Shown here one piece after another: positions 1 through 6,004 of a stretch of 7,590 nt of DNA. The translations under genes were made by a program, and so were the position numbers. The DNA lies in NCBI GenBank assembly GCA_018060305.1, contig JAGOWF010000130.1:1-7590 (forward strand). Direction: 5' to 3'. Within the stretch, counting starts at the first letter, position 1. Every line of letters starts with the position of its first letter. Under the pieces are notes generated by a model that made no database searches, was not told the DNA's origin, and saw only the letters and a program-made list of their open reading frames with translations. This DNA is from Pyrinomonadaceae bacterium. GTDB taxonomy: Bacteria > Acidobacteriota > Blastocatellia > Pyrinomonadales > Pyrinomonadaceae.

Positions 1-50
1 CTTTTCATCGCCGCCTCCACTGCGGCCCCTGTGTAGAGTTTCATATCCAT
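1..50 (-). CDS. IS transposase, N-terminus only (runs off left edge)
   Basis: Reading the minus strand from the ATG at 50-48 gives an open frame, MDMKLYTGAAVEAAMK, that continues out of the window. A GAGGG Shine-Dalgarno sequence (complement of 60-64) lies 9 bases before this ATG, so I prefer it to the second in-frame ATG at 44-42. The TGAAVExAMK signature resembles, from memory, the start of integrase-core transposases grouped as ISNCY, where a helix-turn-helix segment follows. Only 16 full codons are visible, so the family call rests on this short match and on the repeats at 78-120, which look like an insertion-sequence end. It could instead be the start of another divergently transcribed gene. 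Confidence 0.45.
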   Translation of the reverse strand, partial: MDMKLYTGAAVEAAMK

Positions 51-77
51 GATTCTCTACCCTCGCCGCCCGCTTAG

Positions 78-120
78 CGGACATATCACCTGCTATCTCA
101 ACCGGACATATGATGTGCTA
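78..120. repeat. Two 18-bp direct repeats, probable transposase-binding sites
   Basis: The copies are 78-95 (CGGACATATCACCTGCTA) and 103-120 (CGGACATATGATGTGCTA). They share CGGACATAT and TGCTA exactly and differ at three inner positions. The start-to-start distance is 25 bp. I read them as binding sites in the insertion-sequence end. They might also influence the toxin-antitoxin promoter just downstream. Confidence 0.6.
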
Positions 121-129
121 CCTACAGCG

Positions 130-140
130 CGAAAGTTTCG
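130..140. promoter_or_regulatory. Small palindrome next to the -35, possible operator
   Basis: CGAAAGTTTCG is a perfect inverted repeat with 5-bp arms and one central base, ending two bases before the predicted -35 hexamer at 143-148. Type II antitoxins usually repress their own promoter through such sites. An 11-base palindrome can occur by chance, so this is weak. Confidence 0.25.
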
Positions 141-142
141 AA

Positions 143-171
143 TAGATATTTTTTCGTCCTAGCTCTATAAT
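143..171 (+). promoter_or_regulatory. Promoter of the first toxin-antitoxin operon, leaderless
   Basis: TATAAT at 166-171 is a perfect -10 hexamer. TAGATA at 143-148 matches the -35 consensus at 4 of 6 positions with a 17-bp spacer. Normal spacing puts transcription start at 178, the A of the antitoxin ATG. No Shine-Dalgarno sequence is present before that ATG, which agrees with a leaderless transcript. Confidence 0.65.
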
Positions 172-177
172 TGCGGC

Positions 178-405
178 ATGAGTACGCTTACCTTAAATTT
201 ACCCGATCTCAAGGAGGAGGAAAAGACGGACGTTCTCCGTCTAATAGCAGCCAAATTGTATGAGCGAGGAACTCTCTCGCTCGGACAGGCCGCAGAACTC
301 GCCGGTATGAGTAAGTGGGATTTTCCGAAGGTGCTTGGTGATTACGGAGTGTACTACTTCAATATGTCACCCGCAGAACTTGCGGAAGACGTGAAAAATG
401 CCTAA
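178..405 (+). CDS. UPF0175 family antitoxin
   Basis: This 75-residue protein is the predicted antitoxin of a type II toxin-antitoxin pair and should bind both the downstream toxin and its own promoter DNA. Residues 31-45 (GTLSLGQAAELAGMS), followed by a K-W-D-F helix up to about 55, are the helix-turn-helix core typical of UPF0175. The N-terminal strand (residues 3-8) and the short acidic C-terminus (MSPAELAEDVKNA) also fit the family, though it is at the short end of the usual length. The ATG is chosen because it is the predicted transcription start and no upstream signal competes. Its stop overlaps the toxin start by 8 bases, the usual arrangement for translational coupling. UPF0175 next to DUF3368 is a known predicted toxin-antitoxin pairing from comparative genomics. 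No activity can be shown from sequence. Confidence 0.85.
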   Translation: MSTLTLNLPDLKEEEKTDVLRLIAAKLYERGTLSLGQAAELAGMSKWDFPKVLGDYGVYYFNMSPAELAEDVKNA

Positions 406-862
406 TGCCGTCATTTCGGATGCGAGTTGCCTGATCATTCTCAATAAGATCGGCGCTATTGAGCTCCTCAAACGAACATACCGCAAGATAGTTACGACTC
501 CCGAGATCGAAAGTGAGGTCGGCTTCCACCTGCCTGAATGGGTGAGCGTCAAAAGTCCGACGGATCTAAAGAGCACCTCCCGGATGCCGGCTTCGATAGA
601 TGCGGGCGAGGCGACCGCGATCGCTCTCGCCCTGGAAATGCTGAATTCAACCATCATCATCGATGACCGCGCTGCTCGAAATTATGCGAAAAAACTGGGC
701 TTAAACGTTACCGGAACTCTCGGTGTTATCGTGAAGGCCAAACTTGACGGCGTGGTTCCGAGTATTCACCCCTTTATTATCGCGATCAGGCAGACCGACT
801 TTAGGTTCTCGGCTGCTGTAGAGGCCGACGCATACGATCAGGCACGCGAGGCCCGACCGTGA
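398..862 (+). CDS. DUF3368 PIN-like toxin, putative ribonuclease
   Basis: The 154-residue protein has the layout of DUF3368 proteins, a PIN-domain relative in which a cluster of acidic residues binds metal for RNA cleavage. Candidate catalytic residues are D8 (in ISDAS), an early glutamate among E36, E38 and E40 (TPEIESEV), E71 in the D-A-G-E-A motif (68-72), and D89/D90 in IIIDDRAAR. The GLNVTGTLGVIVKAK segment (101-115) is also typical. Length is normal for the family and all acidic positions are kept, so it looks intact. GGAAG at 384-388 is a plausible ribosome-binding site 9 bases before the ATG. The gene overlaps the antitoxin by 8 bases and folC by 4 (GTGA), so toxin and folC are probably translated from one mRNA. 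RNA targets are unknown. Confidence 0.85.
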   Translation: MPNAVISDASCLIILNKIGAIELLKRTYRKIVTTPEIESEVGFHLPEWVSVKSPTDLKSTSRMPASIDAGEATAIALALEMLNSTIIIDDRAARNYAKKLGLNVTGTLGVIVKAKLDGVVPSIHPFIIAIRQTDFRFSAAVEADAYDQAREARP

Positions 863-2136
863 ACTTCCCCGAAGCCGAAACTTATCTCCTTTCCCTAGGC
901 AACGAGGTCGAGACGATGAAGCTCGGCCTCGATAACATTCGTCGCCTGCTCGCCGAACTCGGCGATCCTCAGAACAACTATCTAAAAGTCCAGATCGCGG
1001 GCACAAACGGCAAAGGCTCGGTCTGCGCCTTTTTGCGCTCGATCTGTATCGAAGCCGGTATCAAGGCAGGCGTTTACACCTCGCCGCACCTGATCTCGAT
1101 CACTGAGCGGATCAATATCGGCGATGTCGATATTAGCGACGGCGACTTTGCTCGCTTCGCATCGAAAGTCCGCCAGACTTCCGAGACGCTTGCCGCCAAC
1201 GGCGAGATCGGCAACGTGCCGACGTTTTTTGAACAGGTCACTGCGATCGCCCTGCTCGCCTTCGCCGAAGCCAAAGTTGATGTCGCAATCCTTGAAACCG
1301 GCCTCGGCGGCCGGCTCGACGCGACAACGGCGGCGAATGCAGAGATCGCAGCGATAACTCGGATCGATATCGATCATCAGGAGTATCTTGGCGAAACGAT
1401 AGAGAAAATCGCGGCGGAGAAAGCCGCGATAATTCGAGCGGATACAAAGGCGGTCGTTATCGGTGAGCAGGCGTCGAGCGTCTTGACCGTTATTAAGAGA
1501 AGACTTAGGGAAATAGGAGGCGGAAACCCGACCTGTAGGGAGGGTGCCCCGGTCGAGCCGGAGGCTGGTCGGGCACACTCGCTGCTTCCGCATTCGTCGC
1601 TAGGCCTGCTCGGCATACACCAAGCCGAAAATGCAAGCATTGCAGCGGCTGTCGCAGGTCGATTGCGGAACCACTTTGTGATTTCCGACACGCAGATCAA
1701 CGCCGGGTTACGAAATGCTCGTCACCCTGGCCGCCTTGAATGGTTCGGAAATATTCTGCTCGACGGTGCTCACAACGTCGGGGGAGTCAATGCGTTCGCC
1801 GCCTACCTCTCAGAGTTCGAGGCCCGCCCGATCACTCTTGTTTTCGGAGCGATGAACGACAAGAACGTGTCTGAAATGATGTCGATCCTCGCCCCCCTTG
1901 CCGCTCGCATCGTCCTGACGAGAGCATCCAACGCCCGTGCCGTGTCCGGTAGTGATCTTCTCGCCTGCCTGCCTCTGCGCATATCGCGAGAGAACGTCTT
2001 CGTCACCGAGAATGTCGCTAATGCACTCGCGATCGCCCGCGCGGTTACGCCGAACGACGGCGTCATTGTCGTCACCGGCTCGCTCTATCTCGTTGCTGAG
2101 GCCCGGAAAATTCTCATCGAACGCTCCAAAATTTGA
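859..2136 (+). CDS. folC: Folylpolyglutamate synthase / dihydrofolate synthase
   Basis: FolC adds glutamate to folates in the cytoplasm using ATP, and in many bacteria also makes dihydrofolate from dihydropteroate. It belongs to the Mur ligase superfamily. Motifs in its 425 residues are the P-loop AGTNGKGS (47-54), TSPHL with S-I-T-E-R-I-N (74-86), LETGLGGRLDAT (145-156), the T-R-I-D-I-D-H segment (167-173), AEKAAIIR (186-193) whose K188 is the expected carbamylated lysine, HQAENA (254-259), and HPGRLEWF and LDGAHN in the C-terminal domain (289-306). The start is GTG: the protein begins MNFPEAETYLLSLG as expected, and GAGG at 848-851 sits 7 bases upstream. It overlaps the toxin stop by 4 bases. 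Residues about 220-245 are unlike typical FolC and are encoded by palindromic DNA. The stop lies in an AT-rich repeat. Confidence 0.95.
   Translation: MNFPEAETYLLSLGNEVETMKLGLDNIRRLLAELGDPQNNYLKVQIAGTNGKGSVCAFLRSICIEAGIKAGVYTSPHLISITERINIGDVDISDGDFARFASKVRQTSETLAANGEIGNVPTFFEQVTAIALLAFAEAKVDVAILETGLGGRLDATTAANAEIAAITRIDIDHQEYLGETIEKIAAEKAAIIRADTKAVVIGEQASSVLTVIKRRLREIGGGNPTCREGAPVEPEAGRAHSLLPHSSLGLLGIHQAENASIAAAVAGRLRNHFVISDTQINAGLRNARHPGRLEWFGNILLDGAHNVGGVNAFAAYLSEFEARPITLVFGAMNDKNVSEMMSILAPLAARIVLTRASNARAVSGSDLLACLPLRISRENVFVTENVANALAIARAVTPNDGVIVVTGSLYLVAEARKILIERSKI
1521..1590. repeat. Palindromic repeat-like element within folC
   Basis: The stretch holds nested inverted repeats: CGGAA (1521-1525) with TTCCG (1586-1590), GAGGGTGCCC (1540-1549) with GGGCACACTC (1571-1580, one mismatch), CCCGACC (1527-1533) with GGTCGGG (1567-1573), and AGCC (1556-1559) with GGCT (1563-1566) around GGA. 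Some of these compete with each other. It is read in frame as roughly NPTCREGAPVEPEAG. I recall similar PTxREG-type strings scattered in Acidobacteriota proteins, which would make this one copy of a dispersed repeat. Only one copy is visible here. Confidence 0.5.
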
Positions 2137-2153
2137 AATTTGAAATTTCAAAT
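2131..2153. repeat. AT-rich tandem and palindromic repeat at the folC stop
   Basis: ATTTGAA occurs twice in tandem (2131-2137, 2138-2144), and ATTTGAAATTTCAAAT at 2138-2153 is a perfect 16-base palindrome. The folC stop TGA (2134-2136) is inside the first unit. The same bases supply the proposed -35 of the gpmA promoter. There is no GC-rich stem or T tract typical of an intrinsic terminator. Confidence 0.7.
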
Positions 2154-2160
2154 CTAAGAT
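2133..2160 (+). promoter_or_regulatory. Probable gpmA promoter, leaderless
   Basis: TTGAAA (2133-2138, 5 of 6 to consensus) and TAAGAT (2155-2160, 4 of 6) are separated by 16 bp. The predicted start of transcription is 2167, the A of the gpmA ATG. No Shine-Dalgarno sequence precedes that ATG. gpmA may also be read from the upstream folC transcript. Confidence 0.5.
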
Positions 2161-2166
2161 AGTCGT

Positions 2167-2907
2167 ATGCACAAACTCGTTCTTATTCGCCACGGCGAGA
2201 GTCAATGGAACAAGGAAAACCGGTTCACCGGCTGGAAAGATGTCGATCTGTCTGAAAAAGGCAGATCGGAGGCGGCCGCAGCCGGCAAACTGTTGAGGGC
2301 CGAGGGCTTCACATTCGATGAGGCATATACATCGGTCCTAAAACGAGCGATTCGCACTCTCTGGACAGTGCTCGACGAGATGGACCTGATGTGGATACCG
2401 GTCACAAAATCGTGGCTGCTCAACGAACGTCATTACGGCGCATTGCAGGGCCTCGATAAATCGGAGACCGCAGCAAAATACGGTGAGGAACAGGTCAAGA
2501 TCTGGCGGCGCAGCTACGACATAGCACCGCCCGAGCTGGATGATTCAGACGAACGCTTCCTCGGGAACGATCCTCGCTACGCGGGTATCGCCGACTTCCC
2601 AAAAACCGAATGCCTCAAAAACACGGTAGAGCGCGTCGTTCCGTTTTGGAACGAGAGTATTGCCCCGAAGGTCGCGGACGGCCGCCGGCTGATCATCGCT
2701 GCACACGGTAACAGCCTGAGAGCCATGGTCAAACACCTTGACGGGATTGCCGACGACGAGATCGTCAATATGAATATCCCAACGGGAGTTCCGCTCCTCT
2801 ACGAACTCGATGCCGATCTGCGTCCCATCCGCCGCGAGTATCTCGGTGATCCCGAAGCGATCAGGGCTGCTCAGGAGGCCGTCGCTAATCAAGGGAAAGC
2901 AGGTTAA
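2167..2907 (+). CDS. gpmA: 2,3-bisphosphoglycerate-dependent phosphoglycerate mutase
   Basis: GpmA interconverts 3-phosphoglycerate and 2-phosphoglycerate in glycolysis and gluconeogenesis through a phosphohistidine intermediate. The 246-residue protein is close to the usual length of about 250. The phosphohistidine motif is R8-H9-G10-E11 near the N-terminus, followed by N-R-F-T-G-W (18-23). R60 and R63 are in L-K-R-A-I-R-T, the general acid E87 in LNERHYG (85-91), and the second catalytic histidine H180 in AAHGNSLRA (178-186). NIPTGVPLLYE near the C-terminus is also a family hallmark. Every expected active-site residue is present, so it should be active. It starts 30 bases after folC and probably has its own leaderless promoter in that gap. 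It is not functionally linked to its neighbours beyond core metabolism. Confidence 0.97.
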   Translation: MHKLVLIRHGESQWNKENRFTGWKDVDLSEKGRSEAAAAGKLLRAEGFTFDEAYTSVLKRAIRTLWTVLDEMDLMWIPVTKSWLLNERHYGALQGLDKSETAAKYGEEQVKIWRRSYDIAPPELDDSDERFLGNDPRYAGIADFPKTECLKNTVERVVPFWNESIAPKVADGRRLIIAAHGNSLRAMVKHLDGIADDEIVNMNIPTGVPLLYELDADLRPIRREYLGDPEAIRAAQEAVANQGKAG

Positions 2908-2949
2908 GGGTCGACTCTGATCCGTGCATTCGTGGCTGACTTCCCATTC

Positions 2950-2958
2950 TGCTAAAAT
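2950..2958 (+). promoter_or_regulatory. Extended -10 promoter for uvrA
   Basis: TGCTAAAAT is an extended -10 element (TGn followed by TAAAAT at 2953-2958). No good -35 is seen at 16 to 18 bp, which is common for extended -10 promoters. Predicted transcription start is about 2965, giving a leader of about 29 bases. I found no recognisable LexA box (CTGT-N8-ACAG or the CGAAC-GTTCG type) in 2908-2993. Confidence 0.45.
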
Positions 2959-2964
2959 ACTCGT

Positions 2965-2990
2965 TTCGGCTATTGCCGGAATTTTCGGCT
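2965..2990 (+). promoter_or_regulatory. uvrA leader with two alternative hairpins
   Basis: The leader contains TTCGGC (2965-2970), GCCGGA (2975-2980) and TTCGGC again (2984-2989). The middle segment can pair with either flank (six pairs including one G-U, loops of 4 or 3 bases), so the two hairpins exclude each other. The first would be followed by ATTTT and the second ends five bases before the ATG at 2994. The weak GGA Shine-Dalgarno candidate (2978-2980) lies in either stem. Function is conjecture. Confidence 0.35.
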
Positions 2991-2993
2991 GTA

Positions 2994-5894
2994 ATGACTA
3001 TCAAGCAGATCACCGTCCGCGGAGCACGCCAGCATAACCTCAAGAACATCGACGTCGATATTCCGCGGGACAAGTTTGTCGTGGTCACGGGCCTGTCCGG
3101 CAGCGGCAAATCATCGCTTGCATTCGACACGATCTATGCCGAGGGCCAGCGGCGGTATGTCGAATCGCTGTCAGCCTACGCGCGGCAATTCCTCGATCAG
3201 CTTGAGAAACCAGATGTTGATTCTGTCGAGGGCCTGAGTCCTGCGATCTCTATCGAGCAAAAGACCATCTCGCGCAGCCCGCGCTCGACCGTCGGAACGG
3301 TCACAGAGATATATGATTTCCTGCGGCTGCTCTTCTCATCTATCGGCCAGCCGCATTGCAGCGGCTGCGGCGAACCGATCACGCGCCAGTCGGTCGATCA
3401 GATCGTCTCGGGCGTAAGCGAACTGAAAGAAAGCGAACGCGTTATGATCCTCGCCCCGATCGTTCGTGGGCGCAAAGGCGAGTTCAAAAAGGAACTCGAA
3501 AAGCTCCACCGCGACGGCTTTGTCCGTGCCCGCATCGATGGCGAGATTCGCCAGCTCGACGAAGATATCCTGCTCGACAAGCGAAAGAACCACACCATCG
3601 AGGTCGTAGTTGACCGCCTGTTGATGAAGAACGGCGTGCGCGAACGCCTGACCGAATCCGTGAAAACAGCCCTAAAGCTTACGGGCGGCGCGGTGCTTAT
3701 TTCCGTCATCGACGGCGAAGAGAAACTCTATTCCGAGCGAATGGCCTGCGTAAACTGCGGCATCAATATCGCCCAACTCGAGCCGCGCTCGTTCTCGTTC
3801 AACTCGGCCTACGGCGCCTGCAAACGCTGCCAGGGCATAGGCACCGTGATGGAGATCGACACCGCAAAGATCGTGCCGGACGGCCGCATTCCCGCCGGCA
3901 AGATCGACTTCCTCAACGGTGTTGACAAGGCCGGAGCCACTTTCCTACGCGGTGCGCTAGTCGCGATCATCGAGACATTTACCGGCGGCGACAAGCTCGA
4001 ACCGCCAACAGGAAAGGAAAAAGCGAAGAAGACGCGGCGGCGAAAAAATAAGGATGAAGTCGGCGGCGACGATTTTGGTGCACTGATGGCAACGGCATTC
4101 GCAGACCTACCGCAAGAGATACGCGACGCCTTCTTTAACGGCACGAAGCGGCGAATGACGTTCCGGCACGGCGATTACAAGTTCGAACGCGACTGGCGCG
4201 GTGCCCTTCGTGCGATGCGCGAGCGTGTCGAGAATCCGCCCTCTGAAAAGATCAAGGCCGCGCTCGAAGAACTCATCGCTCCTATGCCGTGCCCGGCTTG
4301 TCACGGTGCACGCCTCCAGCCCGAAAGCCTCGCCGTCAGGGTCGGCGGCCTCGGCATCGCGGATTACGTGAATCTGTCGATCACGGACGCATGCGATAAG
4401 TTTTCAAAGATCAAGCTCACCGCTCGTGAAGAAAAGATCGCGGGGCTGGTGCTGAAGGAAGTCCGTGGACGGCTCAACTTCCTCGACGCCGTCGGCCTCG
4501 GTTACCTGACACTGGCACGTTCATCGGCGACGCTGTCGGGCGGTGAAGGGCAGCGCATTCGCCTCGCTACGCAGATCGGATCGCAGCTTCGCGGCGTGCT
4601 TTATGTCCTCGATGAGCCGTCGATCGGGCTGCACCCGCGTGACAACAAACGTCTGCTCGAGACGCTGCACGAGCTTCGCGACCTCGGCAACACGGTGCTC
4701 GTTGTCGAACACGATCAGGAGACCATCGAACATGCCGACCATGTGATCGATCTCGGCCCGCTCGCCGGCACGCACGGCGGCGAAGTCATCGCCACAGGGC
4801 GGCCCAAAGACATCGCCCGTCATACCGATTCGCTGACGGGCCGCTATCTGCGCGGCGATCTCAAGATCGACGTCCCCGACGTTCGCCGCCTGCCAAACGG
4901 CCAACGCATCAAGGTTATTGGTGCCAGAGGCTATAACCTTAAGAATATCGATGTCGAATTCCCGCTCGGCCTGCTGACGGTCGTGACGGGCGTCTCCGGC
5001 TCGGGCAAATCGACGCTGGTCGAAGAGATCCTCTATCCGGCCCTTTACCGTCACGTTTACAAGTCGGCGGTCACGCCCCTCGAACACCATTCGATCACCG
5101 GCCTCGATCTCGTGGACAAGATCATCGAGATCGACCAATCGCCCATCGGCCGCACGCCGAGGTCAAATCCGGCGACCTATACAGGTCTCTTTTCGCCGAT
5201 CCGCGACCTTTATGCAATGCTGCCCGAAAGCCGCACGCGTGGCTACAAGGCCGGACGGTTCTCGTTCAACGTAAAAGGCGGCCGCTGCGAAGCCTGCGAG
5301 GGCGACGGCATGAAGCGCATCGAGATGAACTTCCTGCCCGACGTTTACGTCACCTGCGACGTGTGTCGCGGCAAACGCTATAACCGCGAAACCCTCGCCG
5401 TCAAATACAAAGGCATGTCGATCGCAGACCTGCTCGCGACCACCATCGAAGACGCTCTGCCGCTGCTCGAAAATATCCCTGCGATCCGGCAAAAGCTCGA
5501 AACGCTCCTCGACGTCGGCCTCGGCTACATCCAGATCGGCCAGTCCTCGACGACGCTCTCGGGCGGCGAAGCACAACGGATAAAACTCGCAAAAGAGCTA
5601 AGCAAGCGGGCGACCGGCAAGACGATCTATATTCTCGACGAGCCAACCACAGGCCTGCACTTTGCCGACGTTCACAAACTGCTCGACGTGCTGCAAAAAC
5701 TCGTCGATACCGGCAACACTGTCATCATCATCGAACACAATCTCGATGTCATCAAGAGCGCCGACTACATCATCGATCTCGGCCCCGAAGGCGGCTCCGG
5801 CGGCGGCAAACTCGTCGCGGTTGGAACGCCGGAAGAGGTTGCACGTATCAAGAAATCTCACACCGGCCAGGCACTAAAAACTGTCTTAATCTAG
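2994..5894 (+). CDS. uvrA: Excinuclease ABC subunit A (UvrA)
   Basis: UvrA is the DNA-damage sensor of nucleotide excision repair. It dimerises, finds lesions and loads UvrB using two ABC ATPase modules. This 966-residue protein is close to the family's usual length of about 940. The first Walker A is GLSGSGKSS (33-41), its signature LSGGEGQR begins at 514 and its Walker B is D540-E541. The second Walker A is GVSGSGKST (666-674), its signature LSGGEAQR begins at 855 and its Walker B is D882-E883. Zinc-binding cysteines are C252, C255, C276 and C279, and C765, C768, C788 and C791. A further CxxC is at C122/C125. I chose ATG 2994 over an in-frame TTG at 2973 because the protein then begins MTIKQITVRGARQHNLKNI, as homologues do. 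Residues about 334-361 form an unusual Lys/Arg-rich linker. It likely has its own promoter near 2953. Confidence 0.97.
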   Translation: MTIKQITVRGARQHNLKNIDVDIPRDKFVVVTGLSGSGKSSLAFDTIYAEGQRRYVESLSAYARQFLDQLEKPDVDSVEGLSPAISIEQKTISRSPRSTVGTVTEIYDFLRLLFSSIGQPHCSGCGEPITRQSVDQIVSGVSELKESERVMILAPIVRGRKGEFKKELEKLHRDGFVRARIDGEIRQLDEDILLDKRKNHTIEVVVDRLLMKNGVRERLTESVKTALKLTGGAVLISVIDGEEKLYSERMACVNCGINIAQLEPRSFSFNSAYGACKRCQGIGTVMEIDTAKIVPDGRIPAGKIDFLNGVDKAGATFLRGALVAIIETFTGGDKLEPPTGKEKAKKTRRRKNKDEVGGDDFGALMATAFADLPQEIRDAFFNGTKRRMTFRHGDYKFERDWRGALRAMRERVENPPSEKIKAALEELIAPMPCPACHGARLQPESLAVRVGGLGIADYVNLSITDACDKFSKIKLTAREEKIAGLVLKEVRGRLNFLDAVGLGYLTLARSSATLSGGEGQRIRLATQIGSQLRGVLYVLDEPSIGLHPRDNKRLLETLHELRDLGNTVLVVEHDQETIEHADHVIDLGPLAGTHGGEVIATGRPKDIARHTDSLTGRYLRGDLKIDVPDVRRLPNGQRIKVIGARGYNLKNIDVEFPLGLLTVVTGVSGSGKSTLVEEILYPALYRHVYKSAVTPLEHHSITGLDLVDKIIEIDQSPIGRTPRSNPATYTGLFSPIRDLYAMLPESRTRGYKAGRFSFNVKGGRCEACEGDGMKRIEMNFLPDVYVTCDVCRGKRYNRETLAVKYKGMSIADLLATTIEDALPLLENIPAIRQKLETLLDVGLGYIQIGQSSTTLSGGEAQRIKLAKELSKRATGKTIYILDEPTTGLHFADVHKLLDVLQKLVDTGNTVIIIEHNLDVIKSADYIIDLGPEGGSGGGKLVAVGTPEEVARIKKSHTGQALKTVLI

Positions 5895-5912
5895 AGATCG
5901 GGTGTAGAATAT

Positions 5913-5936
5913 CGGCATCCGACGACCGAAATGCCG
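5913..5936 (+). terminator. Weak hairpin after uvrA
   Basis: CGGCAT (5913-5918) and ATGCCG (5931-5936) form a perfect 6-bp stem with a 12-base loop, 19 bases after the uvrA stop. No T tract follows, so intrinsic termination is doubtful. It is the only candidate between uvrA and the next promoter. Confidence 0.25.
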
Positions 5937-5968
5937 CTGAGTTGAAGCGTAGTCTGTCAACTATGTGG

Positions 5969-5997
5969 TTGATACTTTGGATGACAATAGATAAGAT
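5969..5997 (+). promoter_or_regulatory. Promoter of the second toxin-antitoxin operon, leaderless
   Basis: TTGATA (5969-5974, 5 of 6) and TAAGAT (5992-5997, 4 of 6) are separated by exactly 17 bp. Predicted transcription start is 6004 or 6005, at the ATG of the antitoxin (6005). There is no Shine-Dalgarno sequence in front of that ATG. Confidence 0.6.
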
Positions 5998-6002
5998 CCA
6001 AA
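5976..6002. promoter_or_regulatory. Inverted-repeat operator over the -10 element
   Basis: TTTGGAT (5976-5982) and ATCCAAA (5996-6002) are a perfect 7-bp inverted repeat. Their centres are 20 bp apart, about two helical turns, so two protein dimers could bind on one face. The -10 hexamer (5992-5997) lies inside. Ribbon-helix-helix antitoxins commonly repress their own operon through such sites. Confidence 0.5.
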
Positions 6003-6004
6003 CT

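Larger units (their letters stand above)
1..122 (-). mobile_element. Terminal part of an insertion sequence
   Basis: The segment combines the start of a transposase-like ORF with two direct repeats between that ORF and the toxin-antitoxin promoter. Reading the minus strand, TAGCACATCATATGTCCG (120-103) and TAGCAGGTGATATGTCCG (95-78) match at 15 of 18 positions and are 25 bp apart. Tandem transposase-binding sites near the tip are usual for insertion sequences. The exact outer boundary is not determinable here. I place it at about 122 because the repeat ends at 120. The other end and any target duplication lie outside the window. Confidence 0.45.

Noticed and set aside
78..120. Direct repeats as a CRISPR remnant
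   Set aside because: Only two copies with a 7-bp gap and imperfect identity, and no cas-like gene. Insertion-sequence end sites explain them better.
982..1593. Minus-strand ORF (203 codons) opposite folC
   Set aside because: Antisense to conserved FolC motifs, with composition like a shadow frame and no ribosome-binding site evident.
2973..2993. In-frame TTG start for uvrA giving seven extra residues
   Set aside because: The extra residues are not like UvrA N-termini, and translation from 2973 would leave a leader of only eight bases from the predicted start. ATG 2994 gives the expected beginning.
4521..5138. Long minus-strand ORF (205 codons) opposite uvrA
   Set aside because: It lies wholly antisense to conserved ATPase coding sequence, its product shows no recognisable motif, and long antisense frames are expected in GC-rich genes.
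5942..6004. Upstream starts for the second antitoxin
   Set aside because: They would place the promoter and its inverted repeat inside the coding region and add a hydrophobic stretch not expected in ribbon-helix-helix proteins.
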